The notes below the pieces were generated by a model. It did not search any database, was not told the DNA's origin, and saw only the letters and a program-made list of their open reading frames with translations. A stretch of DNA of 64,000 bases from Roseiarcus sp963748545 (GTDB lineage: Bacteria; Pseudomonadota; Alphaproteobacteria; Rhizobiales; Beijerinckiaceae), in contig CAVVJO010000036.1 in NCBI GenBank assembly GCA_963748545.1, forward strand, positions 1-64,000, in the 5' to 3' direction. Shown in pieces: positions 33,955 to 42,390 of this stretch. The position numbers and the translations under genes were made by a program. Positions within the stretch are counted from its first letter, which is position 1. Every line of letters begins with the position of its first letter.

Positions 33955-35730
33955 ATGATGATAATGACCCGCAAGCTCGCGGCGATCCTGGTTGCTGACA
34001 TCGTCGGCTTTTCGCGGTTGGCGGGCGCGGACGAAGACCGTGTCCTGGCCCGACTCCGGGCGATGCGCAGCGATCTGATCGACCCGACCATCTCTGTTCA
34101 CAACGGCCGTGTGGTGAAACGCACCGGGGACGGCGTGCTGGTCGAATTCCGCAGCGTGGTCGACGCGGTCCGCTGCGCCATCGAGTTGCAGAACGGTCTG
34201 ATCGAGCGGAACGCCGGCCTGCCGGAAGACCGCCGGATCCGGTTCCGGATTGGCGTCCATCTTGGCGACGTGGTCGAGGAAGCAGATGGCGACCTCATGG
34301 GCGACGGCGTGAACATCGCCGCGCGGCTGGAAGGCATCGCCAAGCCCGGCGCCATTGCGCTGTCCGAGGATGCCTATCGCCAGGTGAAGGGCCGGCTCGA
34401 CTTCGCCGTCAGCGACATGGGCCTTCAGGCGCTGAAGAACATCGCCGAGCCTTTGCGGGTCTATTCGCTGGAGGTCGGCGCGCCGGTCGACAACAAGCCC
34501 GCTCCGCTCGAATCCCCGCCGCAAAAGTCCGGACCGCCGCGCTGCTCGATCGTCGTGCTTCCCTTCGCCAGTTTGGGCGGCGGCGAGGAGCAGGAGTTTT
34601 TCGTGGACGGCGTCACGGAGAGTCTCGACGACTGACCTCTCCCGGATGGCCAACACGGTCGTCGTGGCTCGGAATACGGCGTTCACCTACAAGGGCAAGT
34701 CGGTCGACGCCAAGCAGATTGGCCGGGAGCTCAATGTCCGCTACATCTTGGAGGGCAGCATTCAGCGCGGCGCCGGCCGGATGCGGATCAACACCCAGTT
34801 CATCGACGCGGAAACCGGCAATCACATCTGGGCCGACCGGTTCGATAAACCGATCGCGGACCTGTTCGACATGCAGGACGAGATCGTCTCGCGCCTCGCC
34901 AACCAATTGCGCGCGGAACTGATTGCGGCCGAGGCCGAACGAGCCGAGCACGAGCCCAATCCCGATTCGCTCGACTTTTATTTCCGCGGCGTCGCCGCCT
35001 TCAATCGAGGCCGGCTCGAGAACGTCGTCCGGGCTAAGGCGCTGTTCGACGAGGCGCTCAAGCTCAATCCGGCCAACGTCGACGCCATTGTCGGGGCCGC
35101 CAGAGCGGACGTGCTCACCGCGCTCTACCGGCAACAAGAGCACGCCGCTCGCCTCAAATCCGCGGAGACCGAACTCCTCAACGCGCTCGCGCTCGACCCG
35201 CGCAATCATTGGGCCCATCTTTGGCTCGGCTATGTCCAGGTGCTGACCAATCGCGCAGCGCGCGGCATCGGCGAGTTCGAGCGCGCGTTGTCGCTCAATC
35301 GCAACATCGGCGTGGCGCACGCCTGGACGGGTCTCGCCAAGATCATGCTCGGCCGCGCGGAGGAGACGGAGGCCCATATCGCGGAGGCGTTCCGCATTTC
35401 GCCGATCGACGGGGTCACATTCCTGTGGAAATACATCGCCGGGCTGGCCAAACTTTACCTCGGCGCCCCGCCGAGGCGATTGAGCTTTTTCGCGAGTCGA
35501 TCGACGCCAGCCGGAATTTTCCGCTCAACCACTTCCACAACGCCGCTGCGCTCGCCTTGCTCGGGCGCCAGAGCGAAGCGGAGGTCGAGGTCAGGGCCGG
35601 CCTCGCCATCGCGCCGGATTTCAACCTCGCCGGCTTTCGCGCGGCGGCCGAAAGCGACAATCCGGTCTTCCTCGAGCAGCGCGAGCGGGTGATCGAGGGC
35701 ATGCGCAAGGCGGGCGTCCCGGAAGGGTGA
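33955..35730 (+). CDS. Class III adenylate/guanylate cyclase with TPR region (copy 2), two frameshifts
   Basis: This is a paralogue of copy 1 with the same three-part layout. The cyclase domain reads RKLAAILVADIVGFSRLAGA, KRTGDGVLVEFRSVVDAVRC and FRIGVHLGDVV. The middle module reads NVRYILEGSIQRGAGRMRIN, and TPR-like repeats end MRKAGVPEG. At about 34626 one extra G creates a premature stop after VDGVTESL. At about 35464 one C is missing, and with it LYLGRPAEAIELFRESIDAS follows. Correcting both gives about 591 residues. ATG 33955 follows GGAGGCGGAG; ATG 33964 is an alternative. Confidence 0.85.
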
Positions 35731-35867
35731 GCCCCGCGCGGCGTCTGTACGACATTTATGTGACGTTATTCTGATATGCGGTGTTGCGCGGGGGTGACAG
35801 TGCACCCGCGAATCCCGGTGTATAGCTGGGCCTCGACATCGGCCCGAGTGGGCCTGGGGGGGCCCTT

Positions 35868-36638
35868 ATGAAGAAGATACTGCTTGCGGGCGCGGCTGCG
35901 CTTTTTATCGTCCCCGCGGTCGCGGCCGACCTGCCGACCAAGAAGGCGATCGTTCTTCCCGTCGTGACCGTGTATAACTGGACCGGTTTCTATTTCGGCG
36001 GCAATGTCGGCTGGGGTTGGGGCAACACCAGCGACACTTCATACGTCTACAACGCCAGTCCGGTGACGAAGACCTACTACAATGGACTTTACGAGGACAG
36101 CAGCAGCTTCAGCAACAGCCGGTTCATCGGCGGCGGTCAGATCGGCTATCGTTACGAGTTCCCACAGCACTTCGTGATCGGCGCGGAAGCCAATCTGGAC
36201 TGGAACGGCGGCAGCTCCGAAACGTTCTCCAACCTTACCGGCTCCAACATTCACGAGACCTCGTCGAGCGGCGTTGGCGGTCAGGTCGTCGGCATCGCCG
36301 GCTACGCCTTGGGGGACTTCCTCCCGTACATCAAGGGCGGCTGGGCCTGGAGCAGTCAGAACGTGACCCGGACGCAGCTCTACGGCAAGACAGGCGGTCT
36401 CGCGCCCCAGTCGCCAACCAATCAGACGACGTTCCAGGAGCAGGCGTCGGTCAGCCGGAACGGCTGGACCATCGGCGCCGGGCTTTCGTATCACATCTGG
36501 AACAACTGGGAAGTATTCGGCCAGTACATGTATACGAAGTACGGCACGGCCAACATTGTCTTTCTCCAATCCCAGCGGCTTACGCAGTCGTCCGTCAACG
36601 CCAACGCGATCACGGCCGGCGTGAACCTCAAGTTCTGA
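35868..36638 (+). CDS. Outer-membrane beta-barrel protein (Omp25/RopB-like)
   Basis: The 256-residue protein has a signal peptide (MKKILLAGAAALFIVPAVAA) followed by a short linker. An eight-strand-type barrel starts at YNWTGFYFGGNVGWGWG, a hallmark of the Hyphomicrobiales Omp25/31 family. The end, SVNANAITAGVNLKF, carries the C-terminal aromatic residue needed for outer-membrane insertion. A strong terminator follows 29 bp downstream. Such proteins stabilise the outer membrane and are abundant surface antigens. Confidence 0.88.
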   Translation: MKKILLAGAAALFIVPAVAADLPTKKAIVLPVVTVYNWTGFYFGGNVGWGWGNTSDTSYVYNASPVTKTYYNGLYEDSSSFSNSRFIGGGQIGYRYEFPQHFVIGAEANLDWNGGSSETFSNLTGSNIHETSSSGVGGQVVGIAGYALGDFLPYIKGGWAWSSQNVTRTQLYGKTGGLAPQSPTNQTTFQEQASVSRNGWTIGAGLSYHIWNNWEVFGQYMYTKYGTANIVFLQSQRLTQSSVNANAITAGVNLKF

Positions 36639-36666
36639 TAAGCCAACTCCCGGTTAACTCCCCAGA

Positions 36667-36690
36667 CGGGCGGCTTCGGCCGCCCTTTTT
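36667..36690 (+). terminator. Rho-independent terminator after the porin gene
   Basis: GGGCGGC-TTCG-GCCGCCC followed by TTTTTT is a perfect 7-bp GC stem with a stable UUCG loop and a U-tract. It is placed for the porin gene and abuts the stop of the convergent lrgB gene. Confidence 0.9.
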
Positions 36691-37407
36691 TCAACCCGTA
36701 AGCCAGGGCAGGAGAATCGGGATGATCGCCGGGGTGACCACTGCGTTGAGGCCCATGGCGAGGCCGGCGAACACGCCAGCGATCGGATCGACGGCGAAGG
36801 CACGCGCGGTGCCGATGCCGTGCGACGCTAGGCCGACCGCGAAGCCGCGCGCGGCGTAGTCGCGAATCCCAAGCGCATTCATCAAGGGCGTCACGACGAT
36901 CGCGCCGAGAATGCCGGTCGCGATCACGAGCACGGCGGTCAGCGGCGGCGCGCCGCCCAGCGTCTCGGACACCGCCATCGCCACGCCCGCCGTCACCGAC
37001 TTGGGCGCGAGCGAGACCAGCACGGCGCGGGGCGCGCCGAGCGCCCGGGCGACCAGCAGCGCCGAGACGACGGCGACAAACGCGCCGACGATCAGCGCCG
37101 CCGCCATCGGCAGGAGATTGCGCTGGACGAGCTCGATATTGCGATAGAGCGGAACCGCCAGCGCGACGGTCGCGGGACCCAGTAGGAAATGAACGAATTG
37201 CGCGCCGTTGAAATAGGTCTGGTAATCGGTCCCGGTCAGTTTCAGGAGCGTCCCGACCAGGGCGACCGCGATGGCGACCGGGTTGACCACGGGATGGCGG
37301 CCCGCCGCCGCGGCGATCCGGTCGGCGATCAGATAGGCGGCGAGGGTCGCCGTCAGCCAGAAGAGCGGCGTCGTCTGGAGATAGACCCAGAGCCGGAACG
37401 GGATCAC
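36691..37407 (-). CDS. lrgB: LrgB/CidB-family membrane protein
   Basis: The 238-residue protein has six or more hydrophobic segments and the family motifs AYLIADRIAAAAGRHPVVNP, GPATVALAVPLYRN, SLAPKSVTAGVAMAVSETLG and GVFAGLAMGLNAVVTP. LrgAB/CidAB proteins are holin-antiholin-like pairs also linked to pyruvate and organic-acid transport in several bacteria. The start overlaps the lrgA stop by four bases, so the two are coupled. Confidence 0.88.
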   Translation of the reverse strand: MIPFRLWVYLQTTPLFWLTATLAAYLIADRIAAAAGRHPVVNPVAIAVALVGTLLKLTGTDYQTYFNGAQFVHFLLGPATVALAVPLYRNIELVQRNLLPMAAALIVGAFVAVVSALLVARALGAPRAVLVSLAPKSVTAGVAMAVSETLGGAPPLTAVLVIATGILGAIVVTPLMNALGIRDYAARGFAVGLASHGIGTARAFAVDPIAGVFAGLAMGLNAVVTPAIIPILLPWLTG

Positions 37408-37787
37408 GTCTCGCTCCTCAGGCCGATCAGCCGCTTGACCAGCAGGAAGACGCCTACCGTGGCGAGCAGGGTGAGCACGGTCGAGACGGCCAGCGCCGCC
37501 GCCAGCGCCGCGCCCTGCGCCTGAAGAAGCCCCAGATATTGCACCACCCCAACGCCGGCCGGGACGAAGAACAGCGACAGCGAGCGCAGCAGCCCGTCGG
37601 CGGCGCGGCCGAGCTCGCTTGCCGCCAGCGCGTCGTCGTCGTAGGGGCGCCAGGCCCGATAGCCGGTCATCGCGACGACCAGCAACGCGAGCCCGACGAC
37701 CGGCCCCGGTGCGGGAAGGCTTAAGCCGCGCGCGAAAACCTCGCCGAGGAGCTGGAACAGGAGGAGGATGAAGACGCCGCGGATCAT
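37404..37787 (-). CDS. lrgA: LrgA/CidA-family membrane protein
   Basis: The 127-residue protein starts at ATG 37787 (MIRGVFILLLFQLLGEVFAR) and has four hydrophobic segments. LSLPAPGPVVGLALLVVAM is the conserved LrgA motif, and a second conserved region reads SLSLFFVPAGVGVVQYLGLL. An upstream in-frame ATG at 37880 adds a polar stretch with no family support. It forms a two-gene operon with lrgB. Confidence 0.85.
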   Translation of the reverse strand: MIRGVFILLLFQLLGEVFARGLSLPAPGPVVGLALLVVAMTGYRAWRPYDDDALAASELGRAADGLLRSLSLFFVPAGVGVVQYLGLLQAQGAALAAALAVSTVLTLLATVGVFLLVKRLIGLRSET

Positions 37788-37833
37788 GCTTGCGTTGTGG
37801 CGACAGCGCGGCGCCGGGTCAACATGGGGGCCG

Positions 37834-38133
37834 TCAAGCCCCCGCGATGATCGCCTTGAGAAACGCCACATGGCGCGCAAACGCCGCGCGGCCTTGCGCC
37901 GTCGCTTTCACGGTGGTGCGCGGACGGCGGCCGACGAAAGCCTTGGCCGCCTCGACATAGCCGGCGCGAGAAAGCTGGTCGAGATGGGCGCCGAGATTGC
38001 CGTCCGTGGCGCCGGTCAGACTCTTCAGCCGCGTGAAGTCGAGGCCCTCTTCGCGGCGGTCGAGCGCGGTCAAGGCCGCCATAATCTTCAGGCGCACAGG
38101 CTGGTGGATGACGTCGTCGAGCCGTTCTGTCAC
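37834..38133 (-). CDS. Winged-helix transcriptional regulator (ArsR/MarR-like, HTH_34 type)
   Basis: The 99-residue protein begins at GTG 38133 (VTERLDDVIHQPVRLKIMAA) and has one winged helix-turn-helix: LDFTRLKSLTGATDGNLGAH, LDQLSRAGYVEAAKAF and the wing RRPRTTVKATAQGRAAFARH. The start overlaps the stop of the upstream membrane-protein gene (GTGA). Short regulators of this kind with a membrane-protein partner often repress their own operon. The effector is unknown. Confidence 0.82.
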   Translation of the reverse strand: MTERLDDVIHQPVRLKIMAALTALDRREEGLDFTRLKSLTGATDGNLGAHLDQLSRAGYVEAAKAFVGRRPRTTVKATAQGRAAFARHVAFLKAIIAGA

Positions 38134-38678
38134 GACCGCCGCATCCAAAGGCCGCAGGCGATGAAACCCAACCCCGTGACCGCCGCCTGCCACAGCGGGA
38201 AGGCGTCGCCCGACCAGAGGTAGCCCGCGACGATGAGCGTCGAGAGACCGACGCCGATCGCGGAAAAGACCCAGCCGAATAGGAAGCCGGCCATCGCAAA
38301 GCCGAGCAGGAACAGCATCGGCCAGAAGGCCATCACCTCGCGTGGCCCAAAATCTCCGATCACTCGCGAGGACACCCAGCCAAAAGCATAGACGATCGCG
38401 AAGGCCGCGAGAACGCGAAAAGGAAAGCTGCCTGCGGGCGAAGCGCGCAGCCGCAGGATCGCAATCGTCGCCACGACTCCGACGACGTCGGCCAGGAACC
38501 AGCGCGTCCCAAAAGCGGCCGGCGCCAGCGCGATGAGCAGCCCCCGGCCGAGATTGACGACGCCCCAGAGCATGGTGATCAGCGCCGCGCTCCGATAGAT
38601 GCGCGACTGCTTGACCTTGGCGACAACGCCGTCGATCTCGGCCAGCGTCGCCGCGGCTTCGTCGGAGCGGATGATCAT
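38130..38678 (-). CDS. Integral membrane protein of unknown function, partner of the winged-helix regulator
   Basis: The 182-residue protein has a soluble N-terminus (IRSDEAAATLAEIDGVVAKV) and about five transmembrane segments (AALITMLWGVVNLGRGLLIA, VVGVVATIAILRL, VLAAFAIVYAFGWVSS, FWPMLFLLGFAMAGFLFGW and AVTGLGFIACGLWM). I recognise no named family. The four-base overlaps with both neighbours suggest translational coupling and a role tied to the regulator. Confidence 0.7.
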   Translation of the reverse strand: MIIRSDEAAATLAEIDGVVAKVKQSRIYRSAALITMLWGVVNLGRGLLIALAPAAFGTRWFLADVVGVVATIAILRLRASPAGSFPFRVLAAFAIVYAFGWVSSRVIGDFGPREVMAFWPMLFLLGFAMAGFLFGWVFSAIGVGLSTLIVAGYLWSGDAFPLWQAAVTGLGFIACGLWMRRS

Positions 38679-39328
38679 GCGCTTTGCGCCGAGGCGCGGT
38701 CGTCAGGCGCCTCGGGCTTCGGCAACAGCCCAAGACGACGACAGAGGAAGAACAGCCGCCGTCCCTGAGTCGCGCTCAGAAGGATCATCAGGCCGAGGCT
38801 CGCCGACCCGACGACGGAGCGCAGCGCCATCGCCTCGAGCATCGGCATCGTCCAGACCGCCCAGACGTAGAAGGCGGCCTTGACGAAGAAATAGCCGGCC
38901 CAGAGGAGCGTGAACAGGCGGAAAAAGGCGCGCGTCTCGCGGAAAAAGGCGCGCGTCTCGCTGGTCGCGGGAACGGACGCGCCCTGCTGTTCGGCCATCT
39001 CCTGGATGATCGGCTTTTGACCCAGGGCGCCAGCGACGAACGCAAAACCGGTCACGACATTGGTGATCGCCGCTTCGTACTTCAGCATGAACGGCGAGGT
39101 CGAGACGAGGTCGATCCCGCCGAACACGAGGGTCAGCACGCTGACCAGCAGATAGAGGCGGGTAAAGGCGAGGCCTTTGCGCCAGCGCCAGGCGGCGTCG
39201 CCGAGGATGAAGACAATCGAACCGCCGATGGCCGGCTTGACCCCGAGCGTCAGCGCGAGCGCCCAGAACACGATCAGCGGCCCGAATTCCGCGAGCGCCC
39301 AGCGGCCGACGGCGATGAGCCTGCGCAC
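38675..39328 (-). CDS. Septation protein IspZ/YciB-like membrane protein with a 21-bp internal duplication
   Basis: The 217-residue protein has hydrophobic segments and the layout of intracellular septation-like proteins (FGPLIVFWALALTLG, GSIVFILGDAAWRWRKGLAF, LFTLLWAGYFFVKAAFYVWA). It contains a perfect tandem repeat of seven residues (ETRAFFR twice, about 124-137), caused by two adjacent 21-bp copies at 38920-38940 and 38941-38961. The gene lies five bases after the upstream hydrolase gene and overlaps the next gene. The family link is moderate. Confidence 0.65.
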   Translation of the reverse strand: MRRLIAVGRWALAEFGPLIVFWALALTLGVKPAIGGSIVFILGDAAWRWRKGLAFTRLYLLVSVLTLVFGGIDLVSTSPFMLKYEAAITNVVTGFAFVAGALGQKPIIQEMAEQQGASVPATSETRAFFRETRAFFRLFTLLWAGYFFVKAAFYVWAVWTMPMLEAMALRSVVGSASLGLMILLSATQGRRLFFLCRRLGLLPKPEAPDDRASAQSA

Positions 39329-39333
39329 GGGCG

Positions 39334-40311
39334 TCAGCCGTGCAACGCGGCGACGACCGCCTTGATCGCCTCCGGCCGCCAGCAGACGCCCATGTGGTCG
39401 ACGCCCGGGATCAGCGTCACTCGGACGCCGAGCGGCGTGAGCACGCGCCGATAGGCCTCCGCGTCCATCAATTCGTCGTCCCCGCCGGAGATGACGTCGA
39501 TCGGCGCCTTCGCCCCCCGAAACGCGCCCTCCCAGTCGTCGGGCGCCGCGTAGCTGGTCATCAGCCGGAACGTGTACTGGTCGGTGACGAATTTCTTCGC
39601 GCCCGGCCCGGTCGCAAAGGCGAGCACCGGCAGCGATTGCGGCCAGTCGATCCCGAAGCGCGCCAGAACGCTGAGCGCGATGATGCGCGGCACGTCCGCC
39701 GCCGCCCAGCCCTTGGCGGCGTCGGTGATCCGAACGGTCGGCGCCCGATGGCCGAGATAAGGCGCCAGCAGGACGAAGCGGTCGAAATCTTTCCCAAGGA
39801 CCCCCGCCGCGAGCCGAAGCCCATAGCCGCCGCCGGAGGAATGGCCGACATAAGCGAAACGCGCGTCCGGGTCCTTGCGCCGCAGCTCGGCCAGGAGATC
39901 GGCGAGGTCGTCGTCCAACTGGCCGCTGTAGGCGACGTCGCCACGGGTCCCCGAGGCGCCATGGCCGCGAAAATCGAGCGAGACCGCGGGAAAGCCGGCA
40001 TTCGCCAGGCTTCGGGCGACGCCGTTCATCTGCCCCGAGGCCCCGGCCGAGCCGTGGCCGAGGAGCACGATGGGTGAGGCCTTGCGGCGGACGACAGGTT
40101 CATAAAGTCGATAGGCGAGCCAGGTCCCGTCGCGCCCCTGAAACCGGCTGAGCTCCGGCAGGCCGTCGGCGTCGATCTGCATAGCGCCATCCAGCACGGA
40201 GGCGAGCGGCGCAGGGACTTTCAGCGGCCGCCCCAGCATGACGGCAAGCGCGATGGCAGCAAATCCGACCAGGGCGAGCAGCCAGACGAAAAGATCAAGC
40301 ACGAGCGACAT
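39334..40311 (-). CDS. Membrane-anchored alpha/beta hydrolase
   Basis: The 325-residue protein has an N-terminal transmembrane segment (FVWLLALVGFAAIALAVMLG). Its hydrolase domain has LLGHGSAGASGQM at the oxyanion hole, SLDFRGHGASG, the nucleophile elbow YVGHSSGGGYG with Ser158, an acid in VISGGDDELMD and the histidine in IPGVDHMGV. It resembles serine aminopeptidase/lysophospholipase-type hydrolases. It is the first gene of a run of four closely spaced genes down to the winged-helix regulator. No substrate is evident. Confidence 0.82.
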   Translation of the reverse strand: MSLVLDLFVWLLALVGFAAIALAVMLGRPLKVPAPLASVLDGAMQIDADGLPELSRFQGRDGTWLAYRLYEPVVRRKASPIVLLGHGSAGASGQMNGVARSLANAGFPAVSLDFRGHGASGTRGDVAYSGQLDDDLADLLAELRRKDPDARFAYVGHSSGGGYGLRLAAGVLGKDFDRFVLLAPYLGHRAPTVRITDAAKGWAAADVPRIIALSVLARFGIDWPQSLPVLAFATGPGAKKFVTDQYTFRLMTSYAAPDDWEGAFRGAKAPIDVISGGDDELMDAEAYRRVLTPLGVRVTLIPGVDHMGVCWRPEAIKAVVAALHG

Positions 40312-40412
40312 AACAGCCTCACAGATGACTCTGTATGGCAGAGTTGCTTGTCATGTTCAAACGGCCCCGGAATCCAGCACGACTTTTCGGTCTGGATTGA
40401 CCTCGATTGCGC

Positions 40413-42242
40413 TCAGCGAGCCGCGGAGGCGTCAAGCGGACGCAGGGCATCAATCCGCTGCAAGTGAGACAACGTATCCGCGAGCGCCGCGTCGACGAGG
40501 AGCGCTGTCTCGGTCAGGGCGCCTTCGGCGCTCTGAGACGCGACCTTTTCGAACACGCGCGCGTGGTCGGCCACAGGATCATGAGCAAGGCTCAGCGTCG
40601 GCAGCATCATCTGCAGCCGAATCGACCAGCGAAGGGTCGTCTGGATCGCCGGCCACAACGAGGAAAGCGCTTCGTTGCGTCCGGCGATCAGCAATTCCTG
40701 GTGAAAGGCGACGATCGCGTTCAGCCAACCCCCGGTTCGCGGGTTCGCGCGCGCCATGCGGGAGAGCGCGTCCGCGAGCTTCGAGAGTTGCACCTCGTTC
40801 CGACGCAGGGCCGCCAGCGCGGCGGCGCTCGGCTCGACGATCTTCCGAAGTTCGAAGAGGTCGCGGATGAAGCCCTCGTCGGGCGCCAGCTCGAAATGCC
40901 ACTCGAGAACGTCCGGGTCGAGGATGTGCCAGCTCGACCGCGGCGCGACGCGGGTTCCGACCTTCGGCAGCGCAGACAGCATTCCCTTCGCCGCGAGCGT
41001 CCGGATCGCCTCCCGATAGGCGCTGCGTGAGACGCCAAACGACTCGCTCGCGCTTTCCTCGCGCGGCAACAGGGAGCCCGCCGGCGATACGCCCTTGATC
41101 AGGTCGCCGGCAATGCGATGTGCGAGCGAACCGTGCAGCCGGGAGCGGCCCGACGAGAACAAGGGTTCGACGTTCAGGAGGGCCGCCTCCTCTGCGGTCT
41201 CGCGCCCGAGCTTCCCGTCTGCCTGCGGATTGGCGAAGGCCTCGACGGCGAGGGGGGTCGGGCGGCTCGCCTGTCCGCGCCCACGGGCCCGCATGAACTG
41301 CACGATCGACCCAGCGGCTTCGGTTACGCTGGCGACAGCGCCGACGAAATGCATGCACCCATGGGGAAGGCTCGACCAAAGCGACAGGGAGACGTCGTTG
41401 CCGGCCTTGGTCAACTCGCCGTAAAGCGCCAGCGTGTCGTCGAGCAAAAGATCGCACTCCGCGCCGACGCACAGGGTGGGTGGGAAATCGGTAAGGTCGG
41501 CCGCGAGCGGGCTCAGCTCCTTCGCTCGCGCTTCCGGCGGCAGTTGCGGGGCGTAGAGGTTCCAGAACCATCGCATTTGAGCTTCCGAGAGCCCAAAGCG
41601 CCCGTCTCCATAAAGACGATGCGAAGACAAATTCATCTCGGGCGCGTAGGCCCCGTAGATCGAGATGAAACCCGCAATCCGACTGCGCAGCGCCTTGGGG
41701 AGACGCAGGATCGCCGCAGCGGCGAGATTGGCGCCGGCGGAATCGCCGCCGACCATGATCGGCTCGCCGCGGTTCTCCGCGATCAGCGCACCGAGCACGG
41801 CGCCGATTTCGTGGATCGCCGTGGGATAGGGATGCTCGGGGGCGAGGCTGTATGCGACCTGGACGATCCGCGCGCCAGTCTCGGCGGCGATCCAGCGGGC
41901 GATATGGCCGTGGCTCTGAATGCCGCCCATGACCCAACCGCCGCCATGGACGAACACGAGAATGGGCGCACGCACGTCCGGATTATAGATGCGGATTGAG
42001 ACCGGCCCGGAAGGCGTGTCGATTGTGCGATCCTCGCGCGGGAGCCCCTCGATCTCGACCCCGCGAGCGGCCAGCGCCGCATATTCGTCGATCCACAGGC
42101 GCATCCGGCTCAGATCGAACGACCCATCGTCGGCGAACTTTTGCTCCGCTTCGAGCGCGTTCATCTTGTCTGACAAATCGGACGCAATGATCCCATCTGT
42201 GCGGCCAAGAGCTTTTCGCTCAATCAAAAGCGCCATAGCCAA
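40413..42242 (-). CDS. Fusion protein: HSL-type esterase joined to a GntR/FadR-type transcription regulator
   Basis: One uninterrupted 609-residue frame holds two unrelated modules. Residues about 30-320 form a hormone-sensitive-lipase-type esterase: HGGGWVMGG at 99-107, GDSAGANLAAAA with Ser168, AECDLLLDD with Asp264 and LPHGCMHF with His294. A 45-residue linker follows. Residues about 366-435 are a GntR winged helix (LPREESASESFGVSRSAYRE, LAAKGMLSALPKVGTRVAPR), and 455-600 are an FCD effector domain with His514, His560 and His593; the usual Asp four residues before the first His is Ile510. It is divergent from a sugar ABC transporter operon, its probable target. ATG 42242 gives the longest form; ATG 42164 is possible. 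Confidence 0.85.
   Translation of the reverse strand: MAMALLIERKALGRTDGIIASDLSDKMNALEAEQKFADDGSFDLSRMRLWIDEYAALAARGVEIEGLPREDRTIDTPSGPVSIRIYNPDVRAPILVFVHGGGWVMGGIQSHGHIARWIAAETGARIVQVAYSLAPEHPYPTAIHEIGAVLGALIAENRGEPIMVGGDSAGANLAAAAILRLPKALRSRIAGFISIYGAYAPEMNLSSHRLYGDGRFGLSEAQMRWFWNLYAPQLPPEARAKELSPLAADLTDFPPTLCVGAECDLLLDDTLALYGELTKAGNDVSLSLWSSLPHGCMHFVGAVASVTEAAGSIVQFMRARGRGQASRPTPLAVEAFANPQADGKLGRETAEEAALLNVEPLFSSGRSRLHGSLAHRIAGDLIKGVSPAGSLLPREESASESFGVSRSAYREAIRTLAAKGMLSALPKVGTRVAPRSSWHILDPDVLEWHFELAPDEGFIRDLFELRKIVEPSAAALAALRRNEVQLSKLADALSRMARANPRTGGWLNAIVAFHQELLIAGRNEALSSLWPAIQTTLRWSIRLQMMLPTLSLAHDPVADHARVFEKVASQSAEGALTETALLVDAALADTLSHLQRIDALRPLDASAAR
42166..42176. promoter_or_regulatory. 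Candidate GntR/FadR operator TTGTCTGACAA, site 1
   Basis: TTGTC-T-GACAA is a perfect palindrome that fits the FadR-subfamily pattern TNGTNNNACNA. It lies at the 5' end of the fusion gene, two bases upstream of the internal ATG 42164. Autoregulation by the GntR domain is a natural reading. Confidence 0.5.
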
Positions 42243-42282
42243 TCCTGTAAAAGGCGGACATCAGCGGGTTGTCCTGTTGACG

Positions 42283-42293
42283 ATGTCTGACAA
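42283..42293. promoter_or_regulatory. Candidate GntR/FadR operator ATGTCTGACAA, site 2
   Basis: This near-copy of site 1 (10 of 11 bases) lies in the divergent intergenic region, 98 bp upstream of the ABC transporter binding-protein start. The identity continues with AATC downstream in both sites. The two sites are 117 bp apart. Confidence 0.5.
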
Positions 42294-42390
42294 ATCATCT
42301 ACCAAATTGCAGCCCGCCCGACAATGGCCTCAATCGCGGCAAGCGCCAAGAGGCGCGCCGGGGGACGGGCTTCGAGAGTGGAGGAACGTC

